Under the pieces are notes generated by a model that saw only the letters and a list, made by a program, of their open reading frames with translations, had not been told where the DNA came from and did not search any database. From positions 79,461,034 through 79,525,033 of the forward strand of contig OX465283.1 of NCBI GenBank assembly GCA_949987705.1: a stretch of 64,000 nt of DNA. The letters run 5' to 3'. Of the stretch, positions 35,400 to 46,429 are shown in pieces. The stretch's first letter is position 1; each line of letters opens with the position of its first letter. The translations under genes were made by a program, and so were the position numbers. The DNA comes from Thereva unica. Its lineage: Eukaryota; Arthropoda; Insecta; Diptera; Therevidae.

Positions 35400-35790
35400 G
35401 CACAAACAGATTGATGACTGGAAAAACCTTTAAAATACACAGACCATCATATCTGAACTCGATCCGTGTGCTTGTACGACGAGTTTGGCGTCGCGATTGA
35501 TAATTTGGTTAGAATCGATACGATTTATCCTCTCTACTCTCCCCTCGGGACACCAGTAGTCTTCTATGTGGCAATTTTGAATCAGTTTGGCTGTAAAAAC
35601 TGTTCCTCGGTCCGATATTATCCTTCTTGGGTTACCAAAAATCGATGTCAGCTTAATCAATCAGTCGACAACCTCCACTCTTGACGTGGGGTAAAATCAA
35701 AGAAAACGATTCGACTGTTGCCATTATGGTTATATCTTTTCATAGTTCCCTTCTTTGGACTTACAATTTCGGGAAATATAGCAGTATGTA
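35400..35790 (-). pseudogene. Ty3/gypsy integrase fragment
   Basis: The minus frame at 35430-35660 reads IKLTSIFGNPRRIISDRGTV, then FTAKLIQN and, after a defect, GRVERINR. These are the middle catalytic aspartate (ISDRGT) and the G(Q/R)VER(I/V)NR glutamate region of gypsy integrases, which insert the cDNA into the chromosome. The first aspartate and the zinc finger are not recognisable. It belongs with the RT/RNase H piece at 40058-40720 on the same strand; the two were parted by the RTE-like insertion. Confidence 0.7.
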
Positions 35791-35799
35791 GACCCAAGA

Positions 35800-35890
35800 G
35801 TACAACAGAGGCTTAACATTCAAAACTGGAGACATGCTGCAAGGGACCATCAAAGTTGTAGAAATTTCCTAGACGAAGACAATGCTAGAT
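35800..35890 (+). pseudogene. Small fragment of a non-LTR C-terminus
   Basis: The plus strand reads RLNIQNWRHAARDHQSCRNF, then LDEDNARL, the extreme C-terminal pattern seen also at 13.8 and 59.8 kb. Only about 30 codons remain and no tail is visible. Confidence 0.45.
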
Positions 35891-36103
35891 TAGCATGCAT
35901 GGAGTCTTCAGGAATAAAATAGATTAACCTGATTAAGATTTCGGTCTTGGCAGCTGAAAAATGTCCTGCCTGTGAGTAGAATTAATGATCTCCTCTTTTA
36001 TTGATGTGGGAATGACAATTAACTCTTAAATAAAAATTCATGTTTAAGGTAAAAACTTCATGAGCGGAGGTCGTTAATATCTCTCTCAACTTCTTCTTCT
36101 TCT

Positions 36104-36760
36104 TTACAACCGGGATCCAATCCTGGCCTCGCGCAACTGTTCTCTCCACCGGTCCCGATTCTGAGCCGATGTCATCCAGTTTGGCATCCCTAAACTCTGA
36201 GCGTCCTGGTCCACGCCATCCTTGCAGCGAAGGTTGGGCCTCCCTCGCTGTCGCACCCCATAGGTCTTACCGCAGAGAACTTTCCGAGCAGGCTCATCTT
36301 CACTCATACGAGCTAGATGCCCTGCCCACCGGAGCCTACCGAGCTTTATTTTTGTTACAACATCTATGTCGCGATAGGGTTCGTAGATCTCGTCATTGTA
36401 GAGTCTTCGGAATCGTCCTTCCTCACATACGGGGCCAACAATCCTCCGAAGTACACGCCTCTCAAACACGCCCAAGAGGTTTGAGTGCTTTTTGCTACGC
36501 ACCCACGTTTCGGATAAGACCATCGTCTTATATAGTAAAAGTTTAGACGTTATGGTTAGATACTTAGATTTGAAGAGCCTTGACAGACTATAGTAGGCTT
36601 TGTTGGCTTTTAGCAGTCGTGCGCGTATTTCTGGTTCCATGCTATTGTCGGCTGCTACTATTGACCCAAGGTAGGTAAATGATTTTACCACGTCAAACTC
36701 GTGTTCCGCTACCTTGATTGTGGGACCAATCTTAGGTGTTCTTCCAGACGAGGCCACCAT
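36104..36760 (-). pseudogene. C-terminal region of RTE-like copy A
   Basis: An open frame of 218 codons contains TYLGSIVAADNSMEPEIRAR, the thumb and connection region, then RRVLRRIVGPVCEEGRFRR, LRWAGHLARM and RDRWREQLREAR at the end. The same order is found in the fragment at 59721-60400, a relative from a different family. The frame ends in the 3' tail. The opposite-strand frame at 36169-36546 is its shadow. Confidence 0.8.
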
Positions 36761-36811
36761 GTACTTTGTTTTGCTTTCGTTAATGTGCAGTCCCAGATTT
36801 CCTGCCGCTTG

Positions 36812-38901
36812 CTAAATCTGAGTGAAAGCTTCTTGTACAGCTGTTGTTGTTCTTCCAATGATGTCAATGTCGTCTGCGTAAGTCAGTAATTGGGTGAACT
36901 TGTGGAGGATTGTACCCCTTGATGTCACGCCCGAATCTCGGATCACTTTCTCCAACGCCAGGTTGAAAAAGAGGCAGGCCAGACCGTCCCCTTGTCGGAG
37001 TCCATTATAGATGTTGATTGGTCTGGACAGTGTTCCGGATACCTTTACTTGGCTTGACAGATTGATCATGGTCAACCTACATAGTCTTGTCAGTTTGTTG
37101 GGATGCCGAATTCTCTTATAGCTTTGTAGAGTTCTACCCTGGCTATGCTATCATAGGCGGCTTTAAAGTCTATAAAGAGGTGTTGAATTGAGTTTTGAAA
37201 CTCTAGACATTTTTCCATAGCCTGCCTCAAGGTGAAAATCTGATCAGTCGTTGATTTGCCTGGGCTGAAGCCACACTGGTAATGGCCTATGATGTGTCTG
37301 GCGTATGGGGCCATCCTGTTTTGTAGGATAGCGGAGAATATCTTATACACGCACAGTAAAAAAATTTTACTACATTAAATGTAGGCAATTAAACGCCTAC
37401 TCTATAAGCTGTAATTTTCAAACGCACTGTAAAATTACACTTCAAATGTACAATTTCAACGCAACTTGTAAACCATTTCCATAACCGATTTGCTTTCCAG
37501 TTGCAAGTGTAAAAAAACTAATCAGAAGACGAATATTACTTTACCAATGGCAAAAATGCATTTACAAGCGAGAAATAGTTTACACAGCAAGATGTAATTT
37601 TAGTATACTCTTCTGGGAATGTATTCCCATCCATTTGTGTGAAAGTTACCCTTAAAATGTAGCTCCAAAAAAAAGGTTAAAGCCAGTTTCAGTTACGAGA
37701 TGACTTATTTTTAAAAAATTATTAAAACAAACAAAAATTGGACTTATACTTCATAGACCAGTGCAAATACGCTTTTGAAAAGCCAAAAACTAGAAAAATT
37801 CTTAGCAGTATATGGAAGGCGAGAAAATTTAGGAGAAATGCTACTTAAACAAGGAAATATCGAGAGCACATCCAGATGTGTAATATCTAAAGCTAAAGCA
37901 AAGACGCCTAGCCCTACAAAATTTACACTTTCTTGTAAAATTTCAAGATATGCTGCAAAAGGACGCGGAAAGTATACTGTCCTATGTAAAATTTTCATTT
38001 TTCTAAGTAAATTTCACTGCGCAACGTAAATCTCAGCGCGGATTATTGTAATATTTCTTAATGCCTGTGTTATTTTCAAGTATTTCAGTAATTTTCGATG
38101 AAAAATTTAGTTTACTACCCTCTTTGCAGTATTTATACACAACATCGAATTTATACTATAAAATCAGGTTAAAATTTACTACGAAAATTGTTGCAAATTT
38201 AGATAAATTTTTTACAGCGCGGTACTCAACAACGTTATACCGCGATAATTAGTGCACGCTGTGATATCTCCTTTTTTGGGTACCGGGCAGAGGATGCCTT
38301 TTCTCCAGTCTTCTGGCATCACTTCCTGCTCCCATACTTGCACAATTAATTCATGAATCGCTTGGTGTAATGTAGGCCCTCCCTATTTAACCAGCTCCGC
38401 TGCGATGCCGTCTGCACCCGAGTCCTTGTTGTTTTTGAGCTCGCCATTTAGCAATTCATGAAAGTGCTCTTCCCATCGCTCCAAGATGCCTTTAGGATCG
38501 GTGATCAAATTCCCTTCTTTGTCCTTGCAGTATATGGAACGTGGTGTGAATTGCGCCATACTGCGGACTCTTTGGTAGAACTCCCGCGCCTGATGCGGCC
38601 GGCGTTCTCTGTATTGTTCTAGCTCACAGACGAGATTTTTTCCCCAGGCTTCCTTTTTTCGTCTGTGAATTCTCTTTTCTTCTTTTTTGAGCTCTTTATA
38701 GTTCTCTTCGCGTGCTCGTCTTCTCTGTGACTGCTGCATGGCTCGGTACGCAGCATTCTTACGTTCAGTTGCCAGCATGCATTCATTATCGAACCAGTCG
38801 TTCCGATCTTTACGACTTCTGCTTAAGATGGAATCAGCAGTAGGTACTAATGACAGTATTTTTAAGGCGGGTCCAGTTCTCTTCAACGCCCGGCATCTCA
38901 T
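36812..38901 (-). pseudogene. Reverse transcriptase of RTE-like copy A, split by an insertion
   Basis: The linker at 38383-38901 (172 codons, rich in R, K and E) leads into the enzyme. Upstream of the 868-bp insertion the frame can be read as GILCPVPKKGD then NYRGITLLSTA (about 38300-38220). Downstream it goes on with YKIFSAILQNRM, QCGFSPGKSTTDQIFTLRQ and LFIDFKAAYDSI (first aspartate) in 37090-37350, then GLRQGDGLACLFFNLALEK and LLTYADDIDIIG (catalytic pair) in 36812-37075. The frames of these two parts differ, so at least one shift occurred besides the insertion. Confidence 0.85.
37352..38219. mobile_element. AT-rich element with C(a/g)C(a/t)GTAAAAAA ends
   Basis: The piece interrupts the reverse transcriptase of copy A between STA and YKIF. 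Its ends are CACAGTAAAAAAATTTTAC and, inverted, CGCTGTAAAAAATTTATC. It is 868 bp and has no recognisable gene. It is packed with TGTAAA, GTAAAATTT and TTTACA motifs in both orientations, for example near 37430, 37470, 37510, 37575, 37930, 37985 and 38025. No unambiguous target duplication is seen, because the target itself (TATACGCGG) resembles the ends. Confidence 0.65.
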
Positions 38902-39760
38902 CCCCAGGACTTAGGGCGAGTTCTAATGCATGACCGTAGCTGTTTCTGGCCATTTCATTGCGTAGTGCAGCTGTGTTGATTCGAGCCTGATCAGCGGATA
39001 CAAAGCTTTTCAGCGTTTTAATGCGCTCTCGGAGCACCATACCAACAAGAAAGTGATCCGAGTCGAAGTTGGCACCTCGGTACGTTCGTACCGTCATCAG
39101 ACCCGAAAGGTGGCGGCGGTCTATCAACACATGATCTATTTGGTTGCGAGTGGCTCCATCAGGAGATACCCAGGTGGCTTTATGGATATCTTTACGCGCA
39201 AATCTAGTACTTGCAACGACCAAGTTCTTACTTGCTGCCATCTCTACAACTCGCTGTCCATTGTCATTAGTGTTTTCATGCAAGCTGTGGTTGCCGACAT
39301 ATTGCCTGTATATGGGCTCCCGGCCTACTTAAGCGTTCAGATCTCCCAGTATGATTTTTACATCATACCTGGGGCAGGCATTAAGTTCCCGTTCAACTAA
39401 TTCGAAGAATTCTTCTTTATCATCATCCGGGGACTCTTCTGTAGGTGCGTGAACGTTTATGAGGCTGATGTTCTTAAATTTACCTCGCACACGAAGGGAG
39501 CATAGCCTTTCGTTTATTGCTTTAAAGCCGATAATGGTAGGCTTCATTCTTTTGCTAACCATAAAACCTACTCCTAGAACATGGTGTTTTGTATGACAGC
39601 TGTAATATACGTCATACTCAGGTTTTTGCAAAACACAATTCCCTGTCCACCTCATCTCCTGAATGGCGGTAATGTCAGCTTTATACTTTGACAGGGTATC
39701 GGCTAGATGTTTTGAAGCTCGAGTTCTGTACAGAGTTCGAACGTTCCATGAAAAAATTCG
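38834..39760 (-). pseudogene. APE-type endonuclease domain of RTE-like copy A
   Basis: In this family the domain nicks the target DNA to prime reverse transcription. The minus frame at 39329-39655 carries the IQEMRWTG-type metal-binding segment at its start, the VGFMVS box, ISLINVHAPTEESPDDDKEE and ILGDLNA. The reading resumes in another frame at 38834-39283 with LVVASTRFARKDIHKATWVS, RNQIDHVLIDRRH and NFDSDHFLVG, which include the catalytic SDH motif. All the main endonuclease motifs are visible, but the two halves are out of frame near 39290-39330. Insect gene models often call this domain craniofacial development protein 2-like. Confidence 0.8.
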
Positions 39761-40057
39761 TAAATCGTTTTGCCTTTTTCGTTGCCGTGGTCGTCGTCGT
39801 TTATTCCAGTATCCGAGGCATGTTGCTCGTTCCGTAATAATTGTTTTTTACGGGTGAGGTTATTAGCCTCACGCCAACCTTACTTGGAAGGGACTAGCCC
39901 GATCATATTAGCCTATCCTCTCTCATAGAATAGTTACCAGTGGCCACCGCTAGGAGGTTATGATCGCACTTCCATCAGTCCGAAATAGTTATGGCACGTG
40001 CATGTTATGCTACATGTTATTCCCCCTATTCCGCTGATGACTGACCACCAATATCTC

Positions 40058-40720
40058 GCTTATAGCTTTTAAATATTGGTCTGCCTGTTGTGCTTGTTTA
40101 ATTATGTAAGTTAACATATCGACAATTGGTATTGCAATTCAGTTAACGACTTCTACACGTCTCATTTTAATATCGGAACGATGTTCAATCTGGCAATTAA
40201 ATTCTTTTAGAAACGTAGTCCATCTAGCAACTCTCAATGAAACATCTAATATTTCAATGTCGTGTCGAAAGCATTGCAGTCGGTGACAATCTCAATCTTT
40301 CTTCTCAGAACGAAAACTCCACTTCCTTAGGGAGTGTGCTATGGCGAGTACTTCTAGCTCGTGAGAGTGTTGTTCAGCTGGGCTTGTGACTCATTATTGC
40401 AATGGATGCAACTATTGATCGTCATTATTCCGTTGCTAGATAATAGCTCCGAATTCGTCCTTACTCAGAATGAATCTCCGCATGCGCTTCTGATTCAAAC
40501 AACTTCAACACTGGTGCTTTAGCCAATATTTCTTTTAATGCTTTAAATGAATTTTGCTGTTAGGTTTCTTTTTTAAATATGGCCTTCTTTGTTAGAAATT
40601 CTCTGAACGGCTTTGCTTCAACAGTCTGCTATAAATCTTCTGAAGTAGGGTGTTAGTCCCACTAACCTTTGTAAGCGTTTTCCTATGATTTGGTATATGA
40701 AAGAGGAAACTCAATTATTA
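40058..40720 (-). pseudogene. Ty3/gypsy reverse transcriptase/RNase H fragment
   Basis: On the minus strand from about 40700, the reading gives IIGKRLQRLVGLTPYFRRFI (end of reverse transcriptase), then KPFREFLTKKAIFKK, FKALKEILAKAPVLKLF, SPAEQHSHELEVLAIAHSLR, FEIVTDCNAF-type RNase H and SLRVARWTTFLKEFNCQIEH. Stops and frameshifts interrupt it. It ends at the copy A insertion site and is continued, beyond the insertion, by the integrase fragment near 35.4-35.8 kb. Confidence 0.75.
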
Positions 40721-40937
40721 CTTTTGTCTTCACCTCTGTGCCTCTTTGATACGTGTTTTTTCTTATGAGAGGAGCGCAATTGGTGCAAATGAGTCTTTTC
40801 GTCAATATTGTATCAATCCATCGTCTAACGCACACACACATATTCATCGATTGTAGTAAAATGTCAATATTTAATTAGATTAAATTTGTCAAATTGTCAA
40901 CAATAAGCAAAGCAAGCCAAACACCCTGTCTCCTAAC

Positions 40938-41270
40938 TTGGTCCCGGTGTATAAGAAAATAGTGAACATTACACTGACGAAAACTGTGAAATGCAAACGA
41001 AAACAGTTTCCTTGCGTTCCTGCTTGTGCTATTACCATTCACAAGTCGCAAGGTGGGACGTTTACTGTTATTGTTTATAAATACTCCTCGGAGCAACCAC
41101 AACAGTTGGTGTACGTGACGCTGAGTCGGGTAACGAATATAGACGGCTTGCACATCATCACGGAAAAAGATGCGCCTTTTATCTTCAAACACGGACGGGA
41201 TGGGAACGACTCACACACTACGCGAGATGTCCGTAACGAATACATTCGACTGCGTGGACACGCCCTTTAA
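40938..41270 (+). pseudogene. Helitron/Helentron helicase, C-terminal end
   Basis: The frame carries FPCVPACAITIHKSQGGTF and QQLVYVTLSRVTNIDGLHII, motifs V and VI of the Pif1-type helicase found in Rep/Hel proteins of rolling-circle transposons, which unwind DNA during strand displacement. The N-terminal Rep nuclease and helicase motifs I to IV are absent upstream, where unrelated sequence lies, so the element is 5'-truncated. The stop at 41268-41270 is followed after six codons by the endonuclease frame in the same register, so the two once were one protein. No start codon is meant here; the frame simply opens at the break. Confidence 0.85.
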
Positions 41271-42050
41271 ACAATCACTTCGAAAGCAGTGAAATTTTGT
41301 GATGACGGTAACAACGCTGGGCAAACTGTAGTGACAAACCTTAATGTTCAGAGTTTGTCTGCGCACTTCGCCGATATTGAAACGGATCCCGTGATACCAA
41401 GATCGGATTATTTGGTATTGACTGAAACGTGGATGCGTGACAATTTTGATCCAGTTCCAATCAATAATTATGAATGTATAACCAGGCAGAATAATCGATC
41501 GGATTCTGATACAAACGCAGCTGGTGGAGTGGCAATCTATCGAAAATTAACATCAACATCCACGGCCAAAGTTCTCCACGTTGAATTGTCGGACACAACT
41601 CGTCTCATCAGAAACACAGGCGAGGTCTGCTTGGCTGAAATTACATGCTTCACTGCTGATACAACGTTTAAAATTGTACTTGGCGCAGTGTATATTCATC
41701 TTGGAGCAAGTGGCTCAAACATTAGTGTATTGCTGCACCAAGCACTCTTTCCGTACGTGCATAACAGGCAGTATGTGCATCCGATCATGCAAGTTGATAC
41801 CAATGTACCAATTCTTCTTTGTGGCGACTTCAACACAAACGTGAAAAATGATGATACATTCCTCAAATTCATGAAGGATATGTACAATCTCGAATGCACA
41901 TCAGATGTTACTAAGTCAACAACGCTGAGAGGAACAACCCTCGATTTGACTTTTTCAAGGCACATTACACTTGAAACACTCCCATTCATTTCATACTTTT
42001 CCTATCATCGACCTATCCTTAACAGAATAACACAGATTGCAACAAGTTAA
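41271..42050 (+). pseudogene. APE-like endonuclease domain of a Helentron
   Basis: The frame (253 codons from 41289, in register with the helicase) contains TNLNVQSLSAHFADIE, DYLVLTETWM, a GGVAIYRK box, ILLCGDFNTNVKNDD and TTLRGTTLDLTFSRHI. These are the N, ETW, GDFN and C-terminal boxes of apurinic-type endonucleases, as carried by LINEs and by Helentrons (family knowledge). The position directly after a helicase C-terminus singles out a Helentron. The last serine-aspartate-histidine box appears degraded to YFSYHRPI. Apart from the single stop before it the domain is open, so decay is recent or mild. The 3' terminus of the element must lie shortly after 42050. Confidence 0.85.
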
Positions 42051-42380
42051 ATATCAGACATTTATAAAAGCTGTAAATGAATTTGTTACTTCACATTGTT
42101 ACTTGTAAATAATCTGTTCATTAAAGTAATAAACATATTTGAATTCATTTGTGCAAATAAAAGCTAATTTATCAATCAAAATGAATATTTAATTTCACTC
42201 CTTTTTGTATCCATACAAAATAATGATAATTTAATATAAATGATTCAATTTTATTCATAAAAGTATGCAATCATTTCATCAATGTTTTCTCATAACGTTG
42301 TCACGTTAAACTATCGTCCGTAAACCCTCTTTTTTCACGCGAAATACGTTTTAAAATCGCACACTTGGGTTTGCAGTACA
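42051..42380. other. Probable 3' end of the Helentron, then spacer
   Basis: AT-rich sequence with several AATAAA-type hexamers (AATAAACATA near 42130, AATAAAAGC near 42156) follows the endonuclease stop. No terminal motif could be fixed. Confidence 0.35.
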
Positions 42381-42768
42381 ACCCGGACTTTACACGGGAC
42401 AGTGCTGCTAACGGACAGTTCTTTCTGGAACTGTCAAATACTGTCGAACTGGCCGATTAGCGATTAACTGACGAGACAATTCCGCTTAAAAATGTTTTCA
42501 TACGTTACGGATGTTGCTGTGTAACCTCTTAATGTGCAATGAAGAAAAACGGAGACTCAGCAAAATCAAATAATTCCTTTCAGAGGGACTTTTATTTATC
42601 AAACTGAAATAATAAAATAAAACATTCAATGATCACTTAAAATCAAACCGATAGCGGACGTCTTGCATGTGCTTACCACTTCAAAATCACTTTTCGCCGT
42701 TTGTAAACGTTTACACGAGACAGTGACAGCGGCAGTAACAGTAATACTGTCCCGTGTAAAGGCCGGGT
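42381..42768. mobile_element. MITE with ACCCGG ends
   Basis: The left end ACCCGGACTTTACACGGGAC (then AGT) and the right end, complement of ACCCGGCCTTTACACGGGAC, form 23-bp inverted repeats with one difference. Within it, several GACAGT/ACTGTC motifs recur near both ends. It is non-coding, 388 bp. No safe target duplication was found. Confidence 0.75.
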
Positions 42769-44344
42769 AACGTTTTCTAAATTACAGTATTCACGTGCTG
42801 GTTCCTTAATTGATGTTAAATGATTATCTGAGTTTTTAAGAGAGGATATCGACTGCAAGTGTGTTATAGATTTGGTATCTAGGACCCCCCAGCTAGGACC
42901 CTAAGGAAATTTATGTTTGGAGATTTATTAGTGTTGTTTATAGCTGTCTAATATTATCTAGAACATTGTCAATTTTGATCTCTAGTGATGTTCATATTAT
43001 CTAAAACTGCGTCAACTAATTACTAATTAGTTTAATACAACTCAGTACAGAATATTTTACGAGTAGCCCCGACTGTAGGTAGAGTAACATATTTCCAATT
43101 TCACATTTCATCTTTATATTTTCCGATAATATTGTTATTTGGACAACAATAATAACACCTTCTTGAGGAAATGCTTTATCACTTTGACAAATGACTTTGC
43201 GTTTTGGTATTGGGGATAATGAAATTAAAGGTATTCATATTTCAGCAAAATCATTACACCACCCTAATTTCACTCATTTATTAATTAAGCAATGGCCATT
43301 CAACAAAATCGACATCAGATTTATGAATTTCCATCAAACTTTGCCACAAAGTCTGGCCCCTGTCATGAATTTTTCTTACCTGCCAATTTTACTTAATTAA
43401 CTGAAAAGTTTAGTCGCCCGAACTGAACTAATATAATAAGAAGAACTAAATACATTGCATTAATAAAACATTCTGATGGTGAATTGAAAACTTTCGTAAT
43501 CTATCAAAATTTTCCAATTTAACTTTTCACGGTTAATGATGATGAAGTCGTCTTCTTGTAAAGTTCATCATTTCACCCTTTTCAGGATTTGGTTTAGTGT
43601 TAACTTTTCCATTAGTTGACGGATTTGTATCCTGGTCGCTTCTCTTATCCTTCGAATTTCTCCTTTTTTCAAATAAACTTTCTCTCTGCTACTGTGGTTC
43701 TCCGACTACATCGTTGCCTTATCCCTTTTCTCTGGTATAAAACAAAAGTCAGAAAACTAGTCGCAAAATTTTCATCTGACTAGATAAGAATGACATAGAA
43801 AATAAAAAAAAAATATCAGGTTGTCGATTTGAAAAGAGGAAAATGTTAGTTGGGTTGGAAAAGTTTCTTGTTCCCGTCTATCTATCTGACAGTTGTGGAG
43901 GATATCAATGAACTGCATTATTGACACCATTTGTCCTTAAGGGTAAAGTTTTTTTTCGATTCATTGAAAGAGCTTTTGACATGTTGAAAATTTGATGGGA
44001 CGGAAAGTTTTTGGACCTTTCTTTATTGCAATGTCCTTTATGTTTGCTGCTCAAGGATTTTTCTTTATTTTTATTTGGTATTTTGTGATTGTGGACTACG
44101 AAGTTTTTATTCGATTTGCACGAATTTTCAATGAAATTGACATCCGATTTATTTTTGTCATCGATAATCGCAACGGCTCCGCTCCACCCATTGCCTGTGT
44201 GAGATTTATCATTATTATTTGTGTTTTCACTCTAAGTAAAGTGTAAGTAAAATTACTTAAAACTTCTAGTCCAAGTGTTCCCAATTATAATGGTATCTTC
44301 TTCTTCTTATGCCCTTCAATCCTTCATGGGACAATTAGTACGAA
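42769..44344. other. Intergenic, no gene seen
   Basis: Frames at 43191-43400 and 43992-44246 (plus) lack motifs; the latter is hydrophobic but AT-driven. A TTCTTCTTCTTAT tract at 44297-44309 may be a decayed retroelement tail on the minus strand. Confidence 0.4.
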
Positions 44345-44540
44345 TACATGATGAGTTGAACTCAGGTTCAGGATTTAGCCCTGCTAGCTGCGTTGAGTTG
44401 AAAATAACCATATAGATGCGATTTCAGTAGTTGAGTAGTTGAATTTAGTTGATAGCAGCATCTCTGGATTTCGTTTGTGATTTGTGACGCTAGTCGAAAA
44501 TTGAAAACAACCTCAACTTAACTATTCAACCCATCATGTA
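44345..44540. mobile_element. MITE rich in TTGAGTTGAA motifs, copy 2
   Basis: The ends TACATGATGAGTTGAA and TTCAACCCATCATGTA are inverted with one difference. The inside repeats AGTTGAA and TTCAACT motifs, including CTCAACTTAACTATTCAACC, which is close to CTCGACTCAACTATTCAACC at the right end of the 20156-20574 element. Length is 196 bp. Confidence 0.65.
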
Positions 44541-44559
44541 TATGTAGTAATATGGCGGA

Positions 44560-45420
44560 AACTTCTACCACCCAGCGTACTTTGCTTTGAGAGATTGCCG
44601 TCAGCTTAGTCCTGCATCTCCCAGTTGTTGTGACATCTACTAATAAGTTTCTCCTTCAAGTTAAATTTATCTACCAATTCCAAACCACGGTTATTGTGCA
44701 GTCAAAGTTCTTTGCATTTATTGGCATTTCTTTAGTTTGAACCGGATTTAACATTAAGCCTCCCGTGCTAAATTCTGTTACTAAATTATTTAACATATTT
44801 TTAAGGACCTGATCTCTGTGGGCCAGCACGCAGATATCATCCGCGTAGTCGATATCCTTATGGCAATTCCCATTGTATGCCACTTGTTCTACTGACTAGA
44901 AGGATGTCGTTTGTAACTATAAGGACGAGTAATGATAACCGTAGGCATCCTTGTCGTACTCTTGAACTCACCTTATAGCTGCCTTCATAACTTTCCTTTA
45001 TGGAGAGTGCCTGCGATATAAAGTTCCTATAAACAGAGTGGGTCGCTTTCGTTATTCTATGGAAGTACGGTAAAGTGTAAATCATAGTTCAATAAACTGC
45101 TCCACTAGATTCTCTCATTCTCTAGTGTTAGTATGATTTGTTCAGGAGCTGCCCTTTCTGAATCCATCTGCTGTTCTCTAAGCATTCAATCTCTTCATCT
45201 TTGGAGTTGGTTCTCAATGCTGCATAACAGGCTTCCATCCGCACTTTTTATGGCATGCTTTTTAGTAGAGTGCTTACCCGAGAGCTGTTTAGTAATTTGG
45301 TACAGAACCTTGTTTGCCGCGTTTTCCGCGAGCTCAATTATCTCACGACTTGCCCTGCCTTGATCCGAGGAACCTCCAGGACTACCCCGCCTGCAACCAA
45401 GGCGAACCCCTCACCTTAGT
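44560..45420 (-). pseudogene. Broken non-LTR reverse transcriptase fragment
   Basis: On the minus strand, from about 45380, it reads REIIELAENAANKVLYQITK, KQLSGKHSTKKHAIKSADG and CSIENQLQRWR, the linker before the reverse transcriptase. A gap follows, then KVSSRVRQGCLRLSLLVLI (44900-44960) and DIDYADDICVLAHRDQ (44810-44860), the catalytic pair, then TGGLMLNPVQTKEM. Frames change at least twice and the first palm motif is missing. It is related to but distinct from copies A and B. Confidence 0.75.
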
Positions 45421-46400
45421 TGTTCATCTCCACGGACAAATTTGGTTCGCTAAATCAGTTGGACATAATCGTAGCTCTTTTTGTAAATCGTTGTTTATAA
45501 CATGGACGATTTGAGATCTGACATTAGCCGTTTTCCGTCACGAAATCCATCGTCCAACTAGGTGCTAGGTTGTTCAGAATTTCCCATAGTTTGGCTCATT
45601 GGGGGTAACATTTCCACAAGGAATGTGAAAGTGTTGCTCCACATTTGCACATGCCTCTCAAACTAGTAGAGAATGTATTTTGTAACGGATCATTAGATCC
45701 GAATGCTGGCCGTGGCGGTTGACGAGTGCGATTGTATTAAGGGTACACGCAGTGATATGGGTTTTTAGCAGAAAGCGCCTATAGAACGCCTTGTAAGAGG
45801 TTCGAATAATTTCAGGAGGTATTGCGCCTCCTTGGTTTGCTGAGTAGATCGCTGCTATGTCATATTAGCAAGGCCCGGCTAGCTGCCCCAGGAGAGCATG
45901 AGACTCTTAATCGCAGGGGGGTTGAGCAACACGTTGTGGTAACAAAGCGTAGTAGCTAACCTTTATCGGGCTCTCATGAGTTCAGCTTGCAGAGTAAAAA
46001 AAACATGACTAAAATTGCAAAAAAATTATAAGTTAATGAAATTTGAAATGAGGGGAGCTAGTAATAGCAGAAAAGGTAACCATGGGGTTCAGAGCCTTAC
46101 TATCTGAAAATCAAGAGAAAATTCGATTGAATGTAGTCCGCTTTCACACCCGTAACTCGATACAAACGTCGTAATTTAAAAATGTCAAGGGAACAAAAAT
46201 ATAGCTATGAAAATTCTCGACAAAATAGGTTCTATAAGCTGTAAACCTCTACCAAAAAAGTAAACCTCTAGCGGCTAAACCGTTACGACTTCCACCCCTC
46301 CCATAAGATTTTTTGTTTTTCTATCCAAAGCCTATCCAGGGCGGCGGAGCAAAATGATTGTGGGTGAGGAGCTCGTGAACAGATAACCGTTAAAATTTAA
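45421..46400. other. Unresolved stretch before the LOA-like element
   Basis: Base composition is more balanced than the average and the stretch may be decayed 5' or gag-region sequence of a retroelement, but I cannot read a motif on either strand. Confidence 0.35.
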
Positions 46401-46429
46401 AAAGTTATTTGGTCAATTTAGTTATGACC

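Larger units (their letters stand above)
36084..40049 (-). mobile_element. RTE-like non-LTR retrotransposon, copy A
   Basis: This is a near full-length element on the minus strand, 3966 bp including an 868-bp insertion at 37352-38219. The 8-bp sequence AATATCTC flanks it exactly (36076-36083 and 40050-40057). Its 3' end has a GAAGAAGAAGAAG tail near 36091-36104. It encodes, in order, an APE-type endonuclease (about 39730-38830), a linker rich in charged residues, a reverse transcriptase (about 38280-36600) and a C-terminal DNA-binding-like region (to 36104). Several frameshifts break it. It was inserted into a Ty3/gypsy pol gene whose reading continues across the rejoined target. Confidence 0.85.

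Noticed and set aside
36169..36546. 125-codon plus-strand frame
   Set aside because: It is the antisense shadow of the RTE-like C-terminal frame at 36104-36760.
44305..44320. Additional retroelement tail
   Set aside because: A lone TTCTTCTTCTTAT tract without readable coding sequence directly upstream on the minus strand is too little to support an element.
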